Position numbers and translations under genes: made by a program. 64,000 nucleotides of DNA. Source: an uncultured Ruminococcus sp. (lineage in GTDB: Bacteria; Bacillota; Clostridia; Oscillospirales; Acutalibacteraceae). Each line of letters begins with the position of its first letter. The stretch's first letter is position 1. The notes under the pieces were generated by a model that was not told the DNA's origin, did no database searches, and saw only the letters and a program-made list of their open reading frames with translations. This document shows positions 1-7,410 of this stretch, in pieces. The stretch is from assembly GCA_902785425.1 (NCBI GenBank), contig CACZYP010000010.1, positions 22,771 to 86,770 of the forward strand. The letters run 5' to 3'.

Positions 1-2
1 CC

Positions 3-62
3 GTAAGAACGACGAACATGATACTTGCAGGAGAAAAAGTTGAGTTCTGCACTGAAAAATAA
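3..62 (+). CDS. 3' end of an unidentified gene (partial)
   Basis: An open frame enters from the left edge and stops with TAA at 60-62, giving 19 residues ending in EFCTEK. A strong intrinsic terminator follows about 30 bases later, which is the main reason to believe this is a real gene end. Too little is visible to name a product. Confidence 0.5.
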   Translation, partial: VRTTNMILAGEKVEFCTEK

Positions 63-89
63 ACCACGCACAAGCGCACGAAAACAAGA

Positions 90-125
90 AAAAAAGCCGC
101 CGGCACAACGCCGAGCGGCTTTTTT
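90..125 (+). terminator. Intrinsic terminator of the partial gene
   Basis: GCCGCCGGC pairs with GCCGAGCGGC with one bulged A. The stem is flanked by a run of A on the left and TTTTTT on the right, so it could also act on the minus strand for the nitrilase-like gene whose stop is at 193. Confidence 0.8.
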
Positions 126-177
126 AATGGAAAATTGAAAATGGAAAAATTACGGTCAGGCTCGCTTGGCTCGCCGT
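126..177. repeat. Dispersed intergenic repeat, family 2, copy 1
   Basis: Contains AATTGAAAATGGAAAAATT followed by a GC-rich stretch (GGCTCGCTTGGCTCGCC). The same A/T-rich half plus a hairpin half recurs at five other intergenic places in the window. Confidence 0.6.
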
Positions 178-192
178 TTTTATTGTGGAACG

Positions 193-1812
193 TCAGATCT
201 CGGGGGCAGTCATTGTACCGATCAGATACTCAATGTTATTTCGCCAGCAAGCTTTCATACCGGGCTTATTCTTCCATATCGCCTCGGGTCCGCTTGTTCT
301 TGAAAGATCGATCCCAAATTCGCCATTCTCAGACCTAACCACTTGCGCTGTGCGATTTTTCCCACACTGAAAGCACTTTTTTACACTCGGTGAATCGAGT
401 ATCACCGCACAGTAGTTTTCCATCGAGCGAACTTTCAGGATAAGTGAAAGCTTTGTCATATAGAAATACTCGCCCAACTCACTCCAATGATTGATAATGA
501 TATAGCGCTTGTTTTTTATCCCCTTTAAGCGATAATCATATAATAAAGGCAACACCTTTTCGGGCTTCATTATATCTGCACCGTCTACCATACATAAAAC
601 TATATTTTCATCATTGTGAGTAAATACTCTAATGTTGTGAGCAACAGCCTTTCCCTGAGCCGAAAACTCTGCAACAGCATTCTCTTTGATAAATAAGGTC
701 TGATACTTGTTAGGCTTTTCTTTTTGATTAACACTTTGATCTTCTTCTGTTGTTCCGTCATAATCGGACGTATCATATACGTAAACAGCTCCCGAAGTGT
801 TTCTGTTTTCGGGTCTGCTGCCATCAATCAGCCGAAGAGGCATCTCCTTGCCCTCCGGTGTAAATCCAAACACATAGTTGTGAGTATTATCTCCGTCGAA
901 GCCTCCCATTGTAACAAATGAAAAGCAATGATTCTCTATCGATCTTGCCTTGTTATACTTATTCCATTTATCATAGATGACATCTCCGCCCGTGCTGTTC
1001 AGAATGATATCTACACCATTGAGACCGTACTTCCTGCTAAACATAGCATGGTTGCAGTCATAGCATATCGTATGACCTATACGCCAACCTTTATAAATGA
1101 TCGGCTCAAATGCGTTTTTTATGTATTCGGAATAGTTTTTCAGCTCGCAAGCGGAATAATCTGTCATAGTATGCTTTATGTAGCTTTTTTTAACAGTATC
1201 GCTGCCCTGTGCGAAAGCGTTCGCATAGAAACTCATGATAATCCCGTTAATGTCTTTACCGCAAAAAACAACAGCCTTGCCTATTTCCTCACTGAGTGAA
1301 AGAGCTTTATTGAAGAGATGATCCGCCTGCATTTCATTCAAAAAATCAGAGCGTTCCATTTCATCTTCAAAAGGCACATAAGAGCATTCCGGCAAAACGA
1401 GAATATCTATATCCGACTTTTTCACTTGCTCCATTGCTATTTCAAAGCATCTCTTGTTTTGAAAGCCATATGTTTGCAGATAAAGCCCCACTCTTATATC
1501 AGCTTTATCGCTGTATACTTTTCTTGCCCTTTTAGGGTGCGTATTTACATTTTTATGCACGTACCGGACTTCAAAGCCTAATCTATCAAAAAAACGAACG
1601 GACTCAGCCCCTCCCGAGTAATCCGCCTTGCTGATCTCTTCACCGAAATGTATCTTATATGCCATTCCTCTGATATGCTTTGCGGGATACTTCTTTGATT
1701 TATACAAGAGAAAAGTCGATCTCGCTTCCGGGTACTCCGACTGTTCGGAATCAAATACTTCTATAGCCTTGATCACATCTTCTCTTGTGATCTCGTTCCA
1801 ACTGTTCTTCAT
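193..1812 (-). CDS. Nitrilase-superfamily amidohydrolase with ScoMcrA-like N-terminal head domain
   Basis: Residues 1-85 resemble the head domain found at the N-terminus of ScoMcrA-type restriction endonucleases (YPAKHIRGMAYKI, then a GG..S..FF..LGF pattern). Residues 105-340 look like a carbon-nitrogen hydrolase with the expected triad: Glu142 in LVLPEC, Lys213 in SYIKH and Cys250 in TICYD. The remaining 200 residues are not recognised. I start at ATG 1812 because GGGGTG sits about 8 bases upstream; an in-frame ATG at 1833 has no ribosome binding site. The substrate is unknown. The head domain is usually a DNA-sensing or recognition part of defence enzymes, so this fusion may be a defence or nucleic-acid-linked amidase; that is inference. 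It has no operon partner here. Confidence 0.7.
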   Translation of the reverse strand: MKNSWNEITREDVIKAIEVFDSEQSEYPEARSTFLLYKSKKYPAKHIRGMAYKIHFGEEISKADYSGGAESVRFFDRLGFEVRYVHKNVNTHPKRARKVYSDKADIRVGLYLQTYGFQNKRCFEIAMEQVKKSDIDILVLPECSYVPFEDEMERSDFLNEMQADHLFNKALSLSEEIGKAVVFCGKDINGIIMSFYANAFAQGSDTVKKSYIKHTMTDYSACELKNYSEYIKNAFEPIIYKGWRIGHTICYDCNHAMFSRKYGLNGVDIILNSTGGDVIYDKWNKYNKARSIENHCFSFVTMGGFDGDNTHNYVFGFTPEGKEMPLRLIDGSRPENRNTSGAVYVYDTSDYDGTTEEDQSVNQKEKPNKYQTLFIKENAVAEFSAQGKAVAHNIRVFTHNDENIVLCMVDGADIMKPEKVLPLLYDYRLKGIKNKRYIIINHWSELGEYFYMTKLSLILKVRSMENYCAVILDSPSVKKCFQCGKNRTAQVVRSENGEFGIDLSRTSGPEAIWKNKPGMKACWRNNIEYLIGTMTAPEI

Positions 1813-1869
1813 CTTTATCACACCCCAAAACACTCAAAATGTGATTAACCTATACACCAATATAAACCA

Positions 1870-1913
1870 GGAGCGAAGCGACTCCGCAATTTTCCATTTT
1901 CCATTTTCAATTT
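1870..1913. repeat. Dispersed intergenic repeat, family 2, copy 2
   Basis: A short hairpin (GGAGCGAAGCGACTCC) is followed by CAATTTTCCATTTTCC and a related AT-rich tail, in inverse orientation to copy 1. It lies between the AzlD stop and the start of the nitrilase-like gene. Confidence 0.65.
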
Positions 1914-2209
1914 AAAAAGACTCCCGCCGCAAACACCGCAGCAGCTGCTGCTATCGCTACAGCGATGAGCGGAAGATCGAGGTATGCAAGCACCAGAGCA
2001 ACTATAGTTCCGATGATCGCCGTTGTCATATTGCCCGTACTGAAAAAAATCGCAGGGATAGTCATTGCGCTGAGAACAGCGTAAGGCATATAGTGAAGAA
2101 AGCTCTTGATATACACCGATTCAATTTTCTTTGTAAAAAACGCAAACGGTATCATACGCACAAGGTAAGTAACCCCTGCCATGACGGCTATGTATAATGC
2201 TATGGCCAT
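1907..2209 (-). CDS. azlD: AzlD-like branched-chain amino acid export subunit
   Basis: About 100 residues with four hydrophobic segments, the size and pattern of AzlD, the small partner of AzlC in an exporter of branched-chain amino acids. The motif YLVRMIPFAFF near residues 16-26 fits the family. I start at ATG 2209, nine bases after AAAGGGG; the TTG three codons earlier overlaps that ribosome binding site. It follows azlC on the same strand, but the usual overlap is replaced by a gap of about 250 bases filled with two family 2 repeats. The last residues overlap the edge of repeat copy 2. Confidence 0.85.
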   Translation of the reverse strand: MAIALYIAVMAGVTYLVRMIPFAFFTKKIESVYIKSFLHYMPYAVLSAMTIPAIFFSTGNMTTAIIGTIVALVLAYLDLPLIAVAIAAAAAVFAAGVFLN

Positions 2210-2230
2210 TCTATACAACCCCTTTGTGAA

Positions 2231-2270
2231 ATTGAAAATGGAAAATTGCGGAAGCGGCTTCGCCGCTTGG
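2231..2270. repeat. Dispersed intergenic repeat, family 2, copy 3
   Basis: ATTGAAAATGGAAAATTGCG is followed by the hairpin AAGCGGCTTCGCCGCTT. It lies between azlC and azlD. Confidence 0.7.
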
Positions 2271-2367
2271 ATTTGTATTAGTTCTCAAAAAGCCGTACTT
2301 CATTCGCTAACGAGAGATATGTGTAAAGTCTGAATAAACCAATATAAATTCAAGCACGCAGTGCTTC

Positions 2368-2447
2368 CGAAATTGTCCATTGTCAATTGTCCATTGTCAA
2401 TTATAAAAAAACCGAGCGCAGCGAGGCTGACCGCAATTTTCCATTTG
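2368..2447. repeat. Dispersed intergenic repeats, family 2, copy 4 (compound)
   Basis: AATTGTCCATTGTC occurs twice in tandem, followed by CCGAGCGCAGCGAGG and CCGCAATTTTCCATTTG. It appears to be two abutting or nested family members placed just downstream of the azlC stop. Confidence 0.6.
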
Positions 2448-2458
2448 ATAAGCGAGCT

Positions 2459-3157
2459 TTACTCCTCTTTCACCGGAAAAATCGCCGCCGCCAAAGCTGC
2501 TGCTCCTACGGCGCATATAATCACTGCAAAGCCCGATGAGATCATCGGCAGGAAAAGCTTGCAGGCTATGCTCAGAAGTGCTGCCGCTATCACCGTGAAG
2601 AGTATGCTGCGCTGTTTTGACGCAGGCGGTACGATTATCGCTATGAACATGCCGTAGATCACGATGCCAAGTGCTGCCGTTACCTGTTCGGGCAGCGCTT
2701 TGCCTGCAAATGCGCCTATGAATGTGCCGCTTACCCAGCCTGAAACGGCTATTGCTGTCATTCCGTACATGTACGCAGGCTTTATCGGCTCTTTGTGTGT
2801 CGAGCATACGGCGTATATCTCGTCGGTGATGCCGTGCGCTCCTATGAGTCTGTACGGGAATGTGTAGCTTTTATCAAGGTTCTGTGAGAGCGATATGCCC
2901 ATCAGCGCATAGCGCAGATTTATCGTGAACTGCACCGCCGCCATCTCGAAAAGCGAACCTCTTGCGGCGATAACGTCAATGCCTGCCACCTGTCCTGCAG
3001 ACGTAAGGTTCGTAAGCGATATCATAGACGCTTCTATGTACGTAAGCCCTGCTCTGACTGCCGAAATGCCGAACGCAAACGACACCGAAAGATACCCTAA
3101 AGCGATGGGTATGCCTGCCGCCATGCCGAGCAGAAAGCTGTTCTTTTTCTTACTCAT
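2459..3157 (-). CDS. azlC: AzlC-like branched-chain amino acid exporter subunit
   Basis: 232 residues, mostly hydrophobic, with the AzlC signature near the N-terminus (GIPIALGYLSVSFAFGI) and TNLTSAGQ around residue 50. In the family AzlC forms the main membrane channel with AzlD and exports branched-chain amino acids or their analogues. Its ATG overlaps the stop of the upstream SNF-type transporter as ATGA (3154-3157), which indicates translational coupling. The pairing of a sodium-dependent importer with an AzlCD exporter in one operon suggests amino acid exchange or homeostasis; the substrate is not shown by the sequence. Confidence 0.9.
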   Translation of the reverse strand: MSKKKNSFLLGMAAGIPIALGYLSVSFAFGISAVRAGLTYIEASMISLTNLTSAGQVAGIDVIAARGSLFEMAAVQFTINLRYALMGISLSQNLDKSYTFPYRLIGAHGITDEIYAVCSTHKEPIKPAYMYGMTAIAVSGWVSGTFIGAFAGKALPEQVTAALGIVIYGMFIAIIVPPASKQRSILFTVIAAALLSIACKLFLPMISSGFAVIICAVGAAALAAAIFPVKEE

Positions 3158-4536
3158 TTAACAAGCCCCAGTGAACCGAGCAGCAGAATGAACAGCAAAA
3201 CGGGCGCCACTACCTTTATCATGCCGATATAAAGATACTTTCTGCCGAACTTCTCGCCGTTTTTCGTTGCTTCTTCTATTACTGTCTTCGGCTTTACTAT
3301 CCAGCCGATGAGAATACATGTGCCGACCGCAACAACAGGCATAAAGATATTGTTGCTCACGTAGTCCATAATGTCGAGGATCTGCGCTGAGGCGCCGTTC
3401 GGGAGCTGCATCTCAAAGTAGAATACATTGTAGCCGAGGCAGATAACAACGCCGATAACAAAAGCTGCAATGGTTTCTATGATAGTCGCCTTTTTTCTTG
3501 ACCAGCCGAATGCGTCCATAAGGCTTGCAACTACCGTTTCAAGCACCGACATCGAGCTTGTGAGCGCCGCAAGCAGCACCATGAAGAAGAATATGCAGCC
3601 TATAACGCTGCCGGCAACGCCCATCTGAGCGAACACCTTTGTAAGCGCAATGAACATAAGTCCGGGACCCGAATTCTGCATACCCTCTTCTCCGAGGAAC
3701 ACGAATACGGCAGGGATTATCATAACGCCTGCAAGGAACGCAACAAGCGTATCGAAGAATTCTATCTGGTTTACAGATTTCATAAGATTTGCGTCGTCCT
3801 TGAAGTAAGAGCCATACGTTACCATGATACCCATAGCGACGCTGATACTGTAGAAAAGCTGCCCCATAGCGTCAAGCACGACGATGAATATATCGTGAGC
3901 GGTCATGCCGGAGAAGTTAGGTATAATGTAGATCTTCAAGCCGTCAAGACCCGTTCTGCCCTCGCTGCCCTTGATGGTGAGCGAGAAGACCGCAATTGCA
4001 ATAACGAACAGAAGAAGCACGGGCATAAGCACTTTTGAAATAGACTCAATACCCTTATTTACGCCTCTGTAGATGATAGCAGCGGTAGCCGCAAGAAAGA
4101 TGAGATCGAAAACGATGGGCTGCCAGTAGCCTGTTATAAAGCCCGTAAAGTAGCCGTCGGAGGCTGTCGCAGCGCCGCTTCCTGTAAGGAACGCCGTAAA
4201 GTATTTGAGCACCCAGCCGCCGATAATGCAGTAATAAGGCAGTATCATAAACGGAACGATACTTGCACACACGCCGACCCAGCTAAAGCGCTTGTCGAGC
4301 TTACCGTAAGCCGTCATAGCAGCCTGCTTCGTCTTTCTTCCGATAGACACCTCGGAGACGATGAGCGTAAAGCCGAACGTCAGAGCGAGAACGATGTAGA
4401 TAACAAGGAATGCCCCTCCCCCGTCCTTTGCGGCAAGATACGGAAAGCGCCAGATATTGCCAAGACCGACTGCGCTTCCTGCCGCCGCCAGAACGAACCC
4501 AATAGAACTGGAGAACGAACTGCGTTTTTCATTCAT
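3154..4536 (-). CDS. Sodium-dependent transporter of the SNF (NSS) family
   Basis: 460 residues with about eleven or twelve hydrophobic segments. The N-terminal signature GLGNIWRFPYLAAKDGGGAF (residues 25-44) is the hallmark of the neurotransmitter:sodium symporter family, whose bacterial members (TnaT, MhsT, LeuT) import amino acids with Na+. The start has AAGGGGG nine bases upstream. It is the first gene of an operon with azlC and azlD and lies behind the promoter at 4577-4605. Confidence 0.93.
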   Translation of the reverse strand: MNEKRSSFSSSIGFVLAAAGSAVGLGNIWRFPYLAAKDGGGAFLVIYIVLALTFGFTLIVSEVSIGRKTKQAAMTAYGKLDKRFSWVGVCASIVPFMILPYYCIIGGWVLKYFTAFLTGSGAATASDGYFTGFITGYWQPIVFDLIFLAATAAIIYRGVNKGIESISKVLMPVLLLFVIAIAVFSLTIKGSEGRTGLDGLKIYIIPNFSGMTAHDIFIVVLDAMGQLFYSISVAMGIMVTYGSYFKDDANLMKSVNQIEFFDTLVAFLAGVMIIPAVFVFLGEEGMQNSGPGLMFIALTKVFAQMGVAGSVIGCIFFFMVLLAALTSSMSVLETVVASLMDAFGWSRKKATIIETIAAFVIGVVICLGYNVFYFEMQLPNGASAQILDIMDYVSNNIFMPVVAVGTCILIGWIVKPKTVIEEATKNGEKFGRKYLYIGMIKVVAPVLLFILLLGSLGLVK

Positions 4537-4576
4537 AAAAAAATCCCCCTTGATAAGTAATTAACAAACTTTTTCT

Positions 4577-4605
4577 ATTGTAACACAGTTCGGGGAGATT
4601 TTCAA
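4577..4605 (-). promoter_or_regulatory. Sigma-A promoter of the SNF-azlCD operon
   Basis: Read on the minus strand: TTGAAA (4600-4605), 17 bases, TACAAT (4577-4582). The -10 lies about 40 bases before the transporter start. Confidence 0.75.
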
Positions 4606-4670
4606 TGAATAATTGAAATTTATCAGGGGTTTAAAACGGTAATTCAGTAACGCTCGCCGGACTCTTCTTA

Positions 4671-4722
4671 ATTGACAATTGACAATGGATAATGGACAAT
4701 TGCGGAAGCGGCTGCGCCGCTT
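4671..4722. repeat. Dispersed intergenic repeat, family 2, copy 5
   Basis: AATTGACAATGGATAATGG is followed by the hairpin GAAGCGGCTGCGCCGCTT. Apart from this copy and the promoter at 4577-4605, nothing was identified between 4537 and 4893, including no clear terminator for the lipid operon that ends at 4894. Confidence 0.65.
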
Positions 4723-4893
4723 GATTTTATAAATGTGAAATGATGAGTTGGTGCACTCACTTCGTTCGCTGACAGAAGGATGAAAACTTCCAATTAGGAT
4801 ATCTCCAATTTGATTAAAACATCTTTCATTTTCATAATTGTATACTGTTCGTCATTTGAATAAACAAATACACTGATACAAATATTAAAATGT

Positions 4894-6324
4894 TTATTTC
4901 AGAAGCAAAGAAGGATCTATTATATTATACCGACCTATCCTCTCATACTTTGGCACAGTAAGATTAAAGCTCTCTATCAGTTCATCCCACGCAATAAATG
5001 CACTGCTGTAAATATCGGCTGTAAGCAGATCGTCTCTTACATAGAGCTTTACGGAGCGGATAGATGAGTCTGTCTGTTTGAGCTTTTGTGAAAGAGCGTT
5101 TGAAGAAACGTTTTCACCGTTCGGAAGAACGAGCATTGAGTCTTTTCTGCCCTTTACATAAACATGCTTATTCTTTATGCAGCCTATATCGCCTGTTTTG
5201 AAATAGCCGTTGCTGTCAAAAGCTGCTTTTGTTGCGTTCTCGTCGTTATAGTAGCCGACAAACACATTATCGCCCTTTACTATCAGCTCTCCGAATCCGT
5301 TTTCATCGGCGTCGATCACCTTTACGTCAAGCTCTTCAAACAGAGTTCCAACACTGTCAAGGACTTCATCATTCGGATAATCTATGCTGAAAGCCGACGC
5401 TGTTTCCGAAAGAGCGTATGCGTTCATAAGATACAAGCCATCTTTAATGTACCTTTTTCTCAATTCCAACGGGAGAGCCGCTCCGCCGCAGAACAAATAC
5501 TTCATTTTGCCGCCTAACAGCTTATCAAGCGGGATCAACATTTGATCCGATGCTTCGCAGAATCTCATATACACGATCGGAACGCCCGAAAAAACAGTAG
5601 GCTGTACTGCGCTCATCTCCTGCGCCATAGTCTTTATGCTTTCCGCAAGATAGACCCTAAAGCCAAACACAAGAGAGTAAATGAAATTATAGATCGAGCC
5701 GTAAGTGTGACTCAGCGGCAGGAACAAATAGCAAACATCACTTTCATTGAGCGGCACTCTGCGGCCGAGCGCTTTCCGGCCCGAAAAGATATTCTTTATC
5801 GAAAGCAGAACAGCTTTCGGGAATGATGTCGAGCCGCTTGTAAGAACGATCTTTGCAGGCTCTTCATCGGATTTAACAGGCAAAGAAAACAGCTCTTCCG
5901 TTTTTTCCTTTCCCTGTAACAGACACGAATCAAACTCTATTTCGATAGAGATAAAAGTGATCTGAGGGAAAATGCTTTTTGCCTTTTCTATCATTTCATC
6001 GTATATCTCGGAGTAGAACAGGCACGCCACATCACATTTTTTGAGAGCATAAACAAGATCGTCATACTTCCAGTCCTTTGAAAGCCCTACGCTCACGCCG
6101 ACATAGTTCATAACAGAAACATCAGCTATCATCCACTCAATGCTGTTAGGGCTGAATATGCCTATATTCTTCCCCTTAAAACCGCTGCTGCAAAGATACG
6201 CTCCGAGGTAATTCACCTTTTCGATAAAGCTTCCGAATGTCTCCGTTTTGCCCGACTGATGAAGATAATCACGGTCACGCCATTTTGAATAAGAGCTGTG
6301 TAAGAATGTATCAAGTGTATTCAT
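4894..6324 (-). CDS. Acyl-AMP ligase (AMP-dependent synthetase family), short C-terminus
   Basis: 476 residues of the ANL adenylating superfamily, which activates a carboxylic acid as an acyl-AMP. Visible motifs are the phosphate loop LTSGSTSFPK (161-170), NAYALSET (301-308), GYFKTGDIG (373-381) and KGRKDSMLVL (391-400). The C-terminal lid is short: after YERIGRYNIID there are only six residues, so the usual A10 segment with its catalytic lysine appears to be missing or reduced to the terminal Lys476. It is the last gene of the eight-gene lipid operon, 16 bases after the GNAT gene, with an AGGAGG ribosome binding site. It may activate a fatty acid or headgroup acid for that GNAT; that is inference. 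Confidence 0.85.
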   Translation of the reverse strand: MNTLDTFLHSSYSKWRDRDYLHQSGKTETFGSFIEKVNYLGAYLCSSGFKGKNIGIFSPNSIEWMIADVSVMNYVGVSVGLSKDWKYDDLVYALKKCDVACLFYSEIYDEMIEKAKSIFPQITFISIEIEFDSCLLQGKEKTEELFSLPVKSDEEPAKIVLTSGSTSFPKAVLLSIKNIFSGRKALGRRVPLNESDVCYLFLPLSHTYGSIYNFIYSLVFGFRVYLAESIKTMAQEMSAVQPTVFSGVPIVYMRFCEASDQMLIPLDKLLGGKMKYLFCGGAALPLELRKRYIKDGLYLMNAYALSETASAFSIDYPNDEVLDSVGTLFEELDVKVIDADENGFGELIVKGDNVFVGYYNDENATKAAFDSNGYFKTGDIGCIKNKHVYVKGRKDSMLVLPNGENVSSNALSQKLKQTDSSIRSVKLYVRDDLLTADIYSSAFIAWDELIESFNLTVPKYERIGRYNIIDPSLLLK

Positions 6325-6340
6325 TATTATCCTCCTGTCT

Positions 6341-7405
6341 TTATATCATGCGTTCAAGAAGCACGTATTCGTAAACGTCGGTCACATCATCGGAAGCGTA
6401 CTTCTGAGTAGGTTTGCCGTCTCTTGCAAGCGCACCTATGCTCGGCAGCTTGTTCTTTTCAAGCTCCTGCATAATGCTGTAAACAAGAGCTTTTCCGAGG
6501 CCCTTGTGCTCGGGGCGAACGCCCATGTACAGCATAACGTACTGCTTCGGCGACTTCTTTATCTTCGTAATTTTCGGAAGGCTCAACAGATTCAGATGAT
6601 ACACCGAATTTGAATAATCGGGGATACTTATGTAGAACCCCACCGCTTTATCTTTGTAATAGGCGATCTTCGTCATGCTCATATTCATAATTAGCTTATA
6701 ACTGCCGTATATCTCCCGGAAATCCTCGATAGACAACGCTTTGAATATCGGAAAATCGCTGTAAAGCTCCATTATCATATGATAGACCTCATCTATCACC
6801 TTATCGAAATTATCAGCCGTAGGGCTTTCAATGCGATAGCCGCTATCGGTAAAAGCTTTGAATCGGTCTTCATACTTTGCATTTTTATAGCTTTCGTCTA
6901 TTGCACGGAAATGATTCGACGTATAATGCTCGGAAACGGAAAAACCGTTATCAGTAAACTGCTTCAAGTAATACGGCTTGTTGTACGGCTCGCCCGTATA
7001 CGGCGGCACGTCGAACAGATTTATTTTCAGCCTGTATTTCTGCCAGAAAGAACCGTCCACAGGGCCGACTATCTTTTTGTATCCCTTGCTTTTGCAAAAT
7101 GACACCGCTTCATCAAACAGATATTTCGCCGCTTTATCGTCGTCTATACACTCATAGAAGCCGAAATACGCCGTATTATCGCCTTTATATGTCGTCACGG
7201 CAAATCTCCCGACTGCTTTATCGTTATCATCATAAATAAGAAACTTGTCAAGCTCAAAGTATTTTGAAAGCGTATGAGTACCCGTCAGGAATTTCTTCAT
7301 GGAATCGGGATCTTCCATATTATCCTGCGCTGAATAAAGCTTCTTCGGAAGCGAGATAAAATCCCTGACGTACTTTTTCTCTTCATCAATTTTTACTGAC
7401 TTCAT
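6341..7405 (-). CDS. GNAT-fold acyltransferase-like protein
   Basis: 354 residues. The C-terminal third has an acyl-CoA-binding-like motif, GVRPEHKGLGKAL (295-307). The middle has GPVDGSFWQKYR and the NKPYYLKQFTDNGF pattern seen in a family of long GNAT proteins of unknown substrate. It lies 5 bases after phosphotransferase 2 and 16 bases before the acyl-AMP ligase, with GGAGGAA before the ATG. In this operon it is a reasonable candidate for N- or O-acylation of a lipid headgroup, using acid activated by the ligase downstream. The acyl donor and acceptor are not shown by the sequence. Confidence 0.7.
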   Translation of the reverse strand: MKSVKIDEEKKYVRDFISLPKKLYSAQDNMEDPDSMKKFLTGTHTLSKYFELDKFLIYDDNDKAVGRFAVTTYKGDNTAYFGFYECIDDDKAAKYLFDEAVSFCKSKGYKKIVGPVDGSFWQKYRLKINLFDVPPYTGEPYNKPYYLKQFTDNGFSVSEHYTSNHFRAIDESYKNAKYEDRFKAFTDSGYRIESPTADNFDKVIDEVYHMIMELYSDFPIFKALSIEDFREIYGSYKLIMNMSMTKIAYYKDKAVGFYISIPDYSNSVYHLNLLSLPKITKIKKSPKQYVMLYMGVRPEHKGLGKALVYSIMQELEKNKLPSIGALARDGKPTQKYASDDVTDVYEYVLLERMI

Positions 7406-7410
7406 TAATC

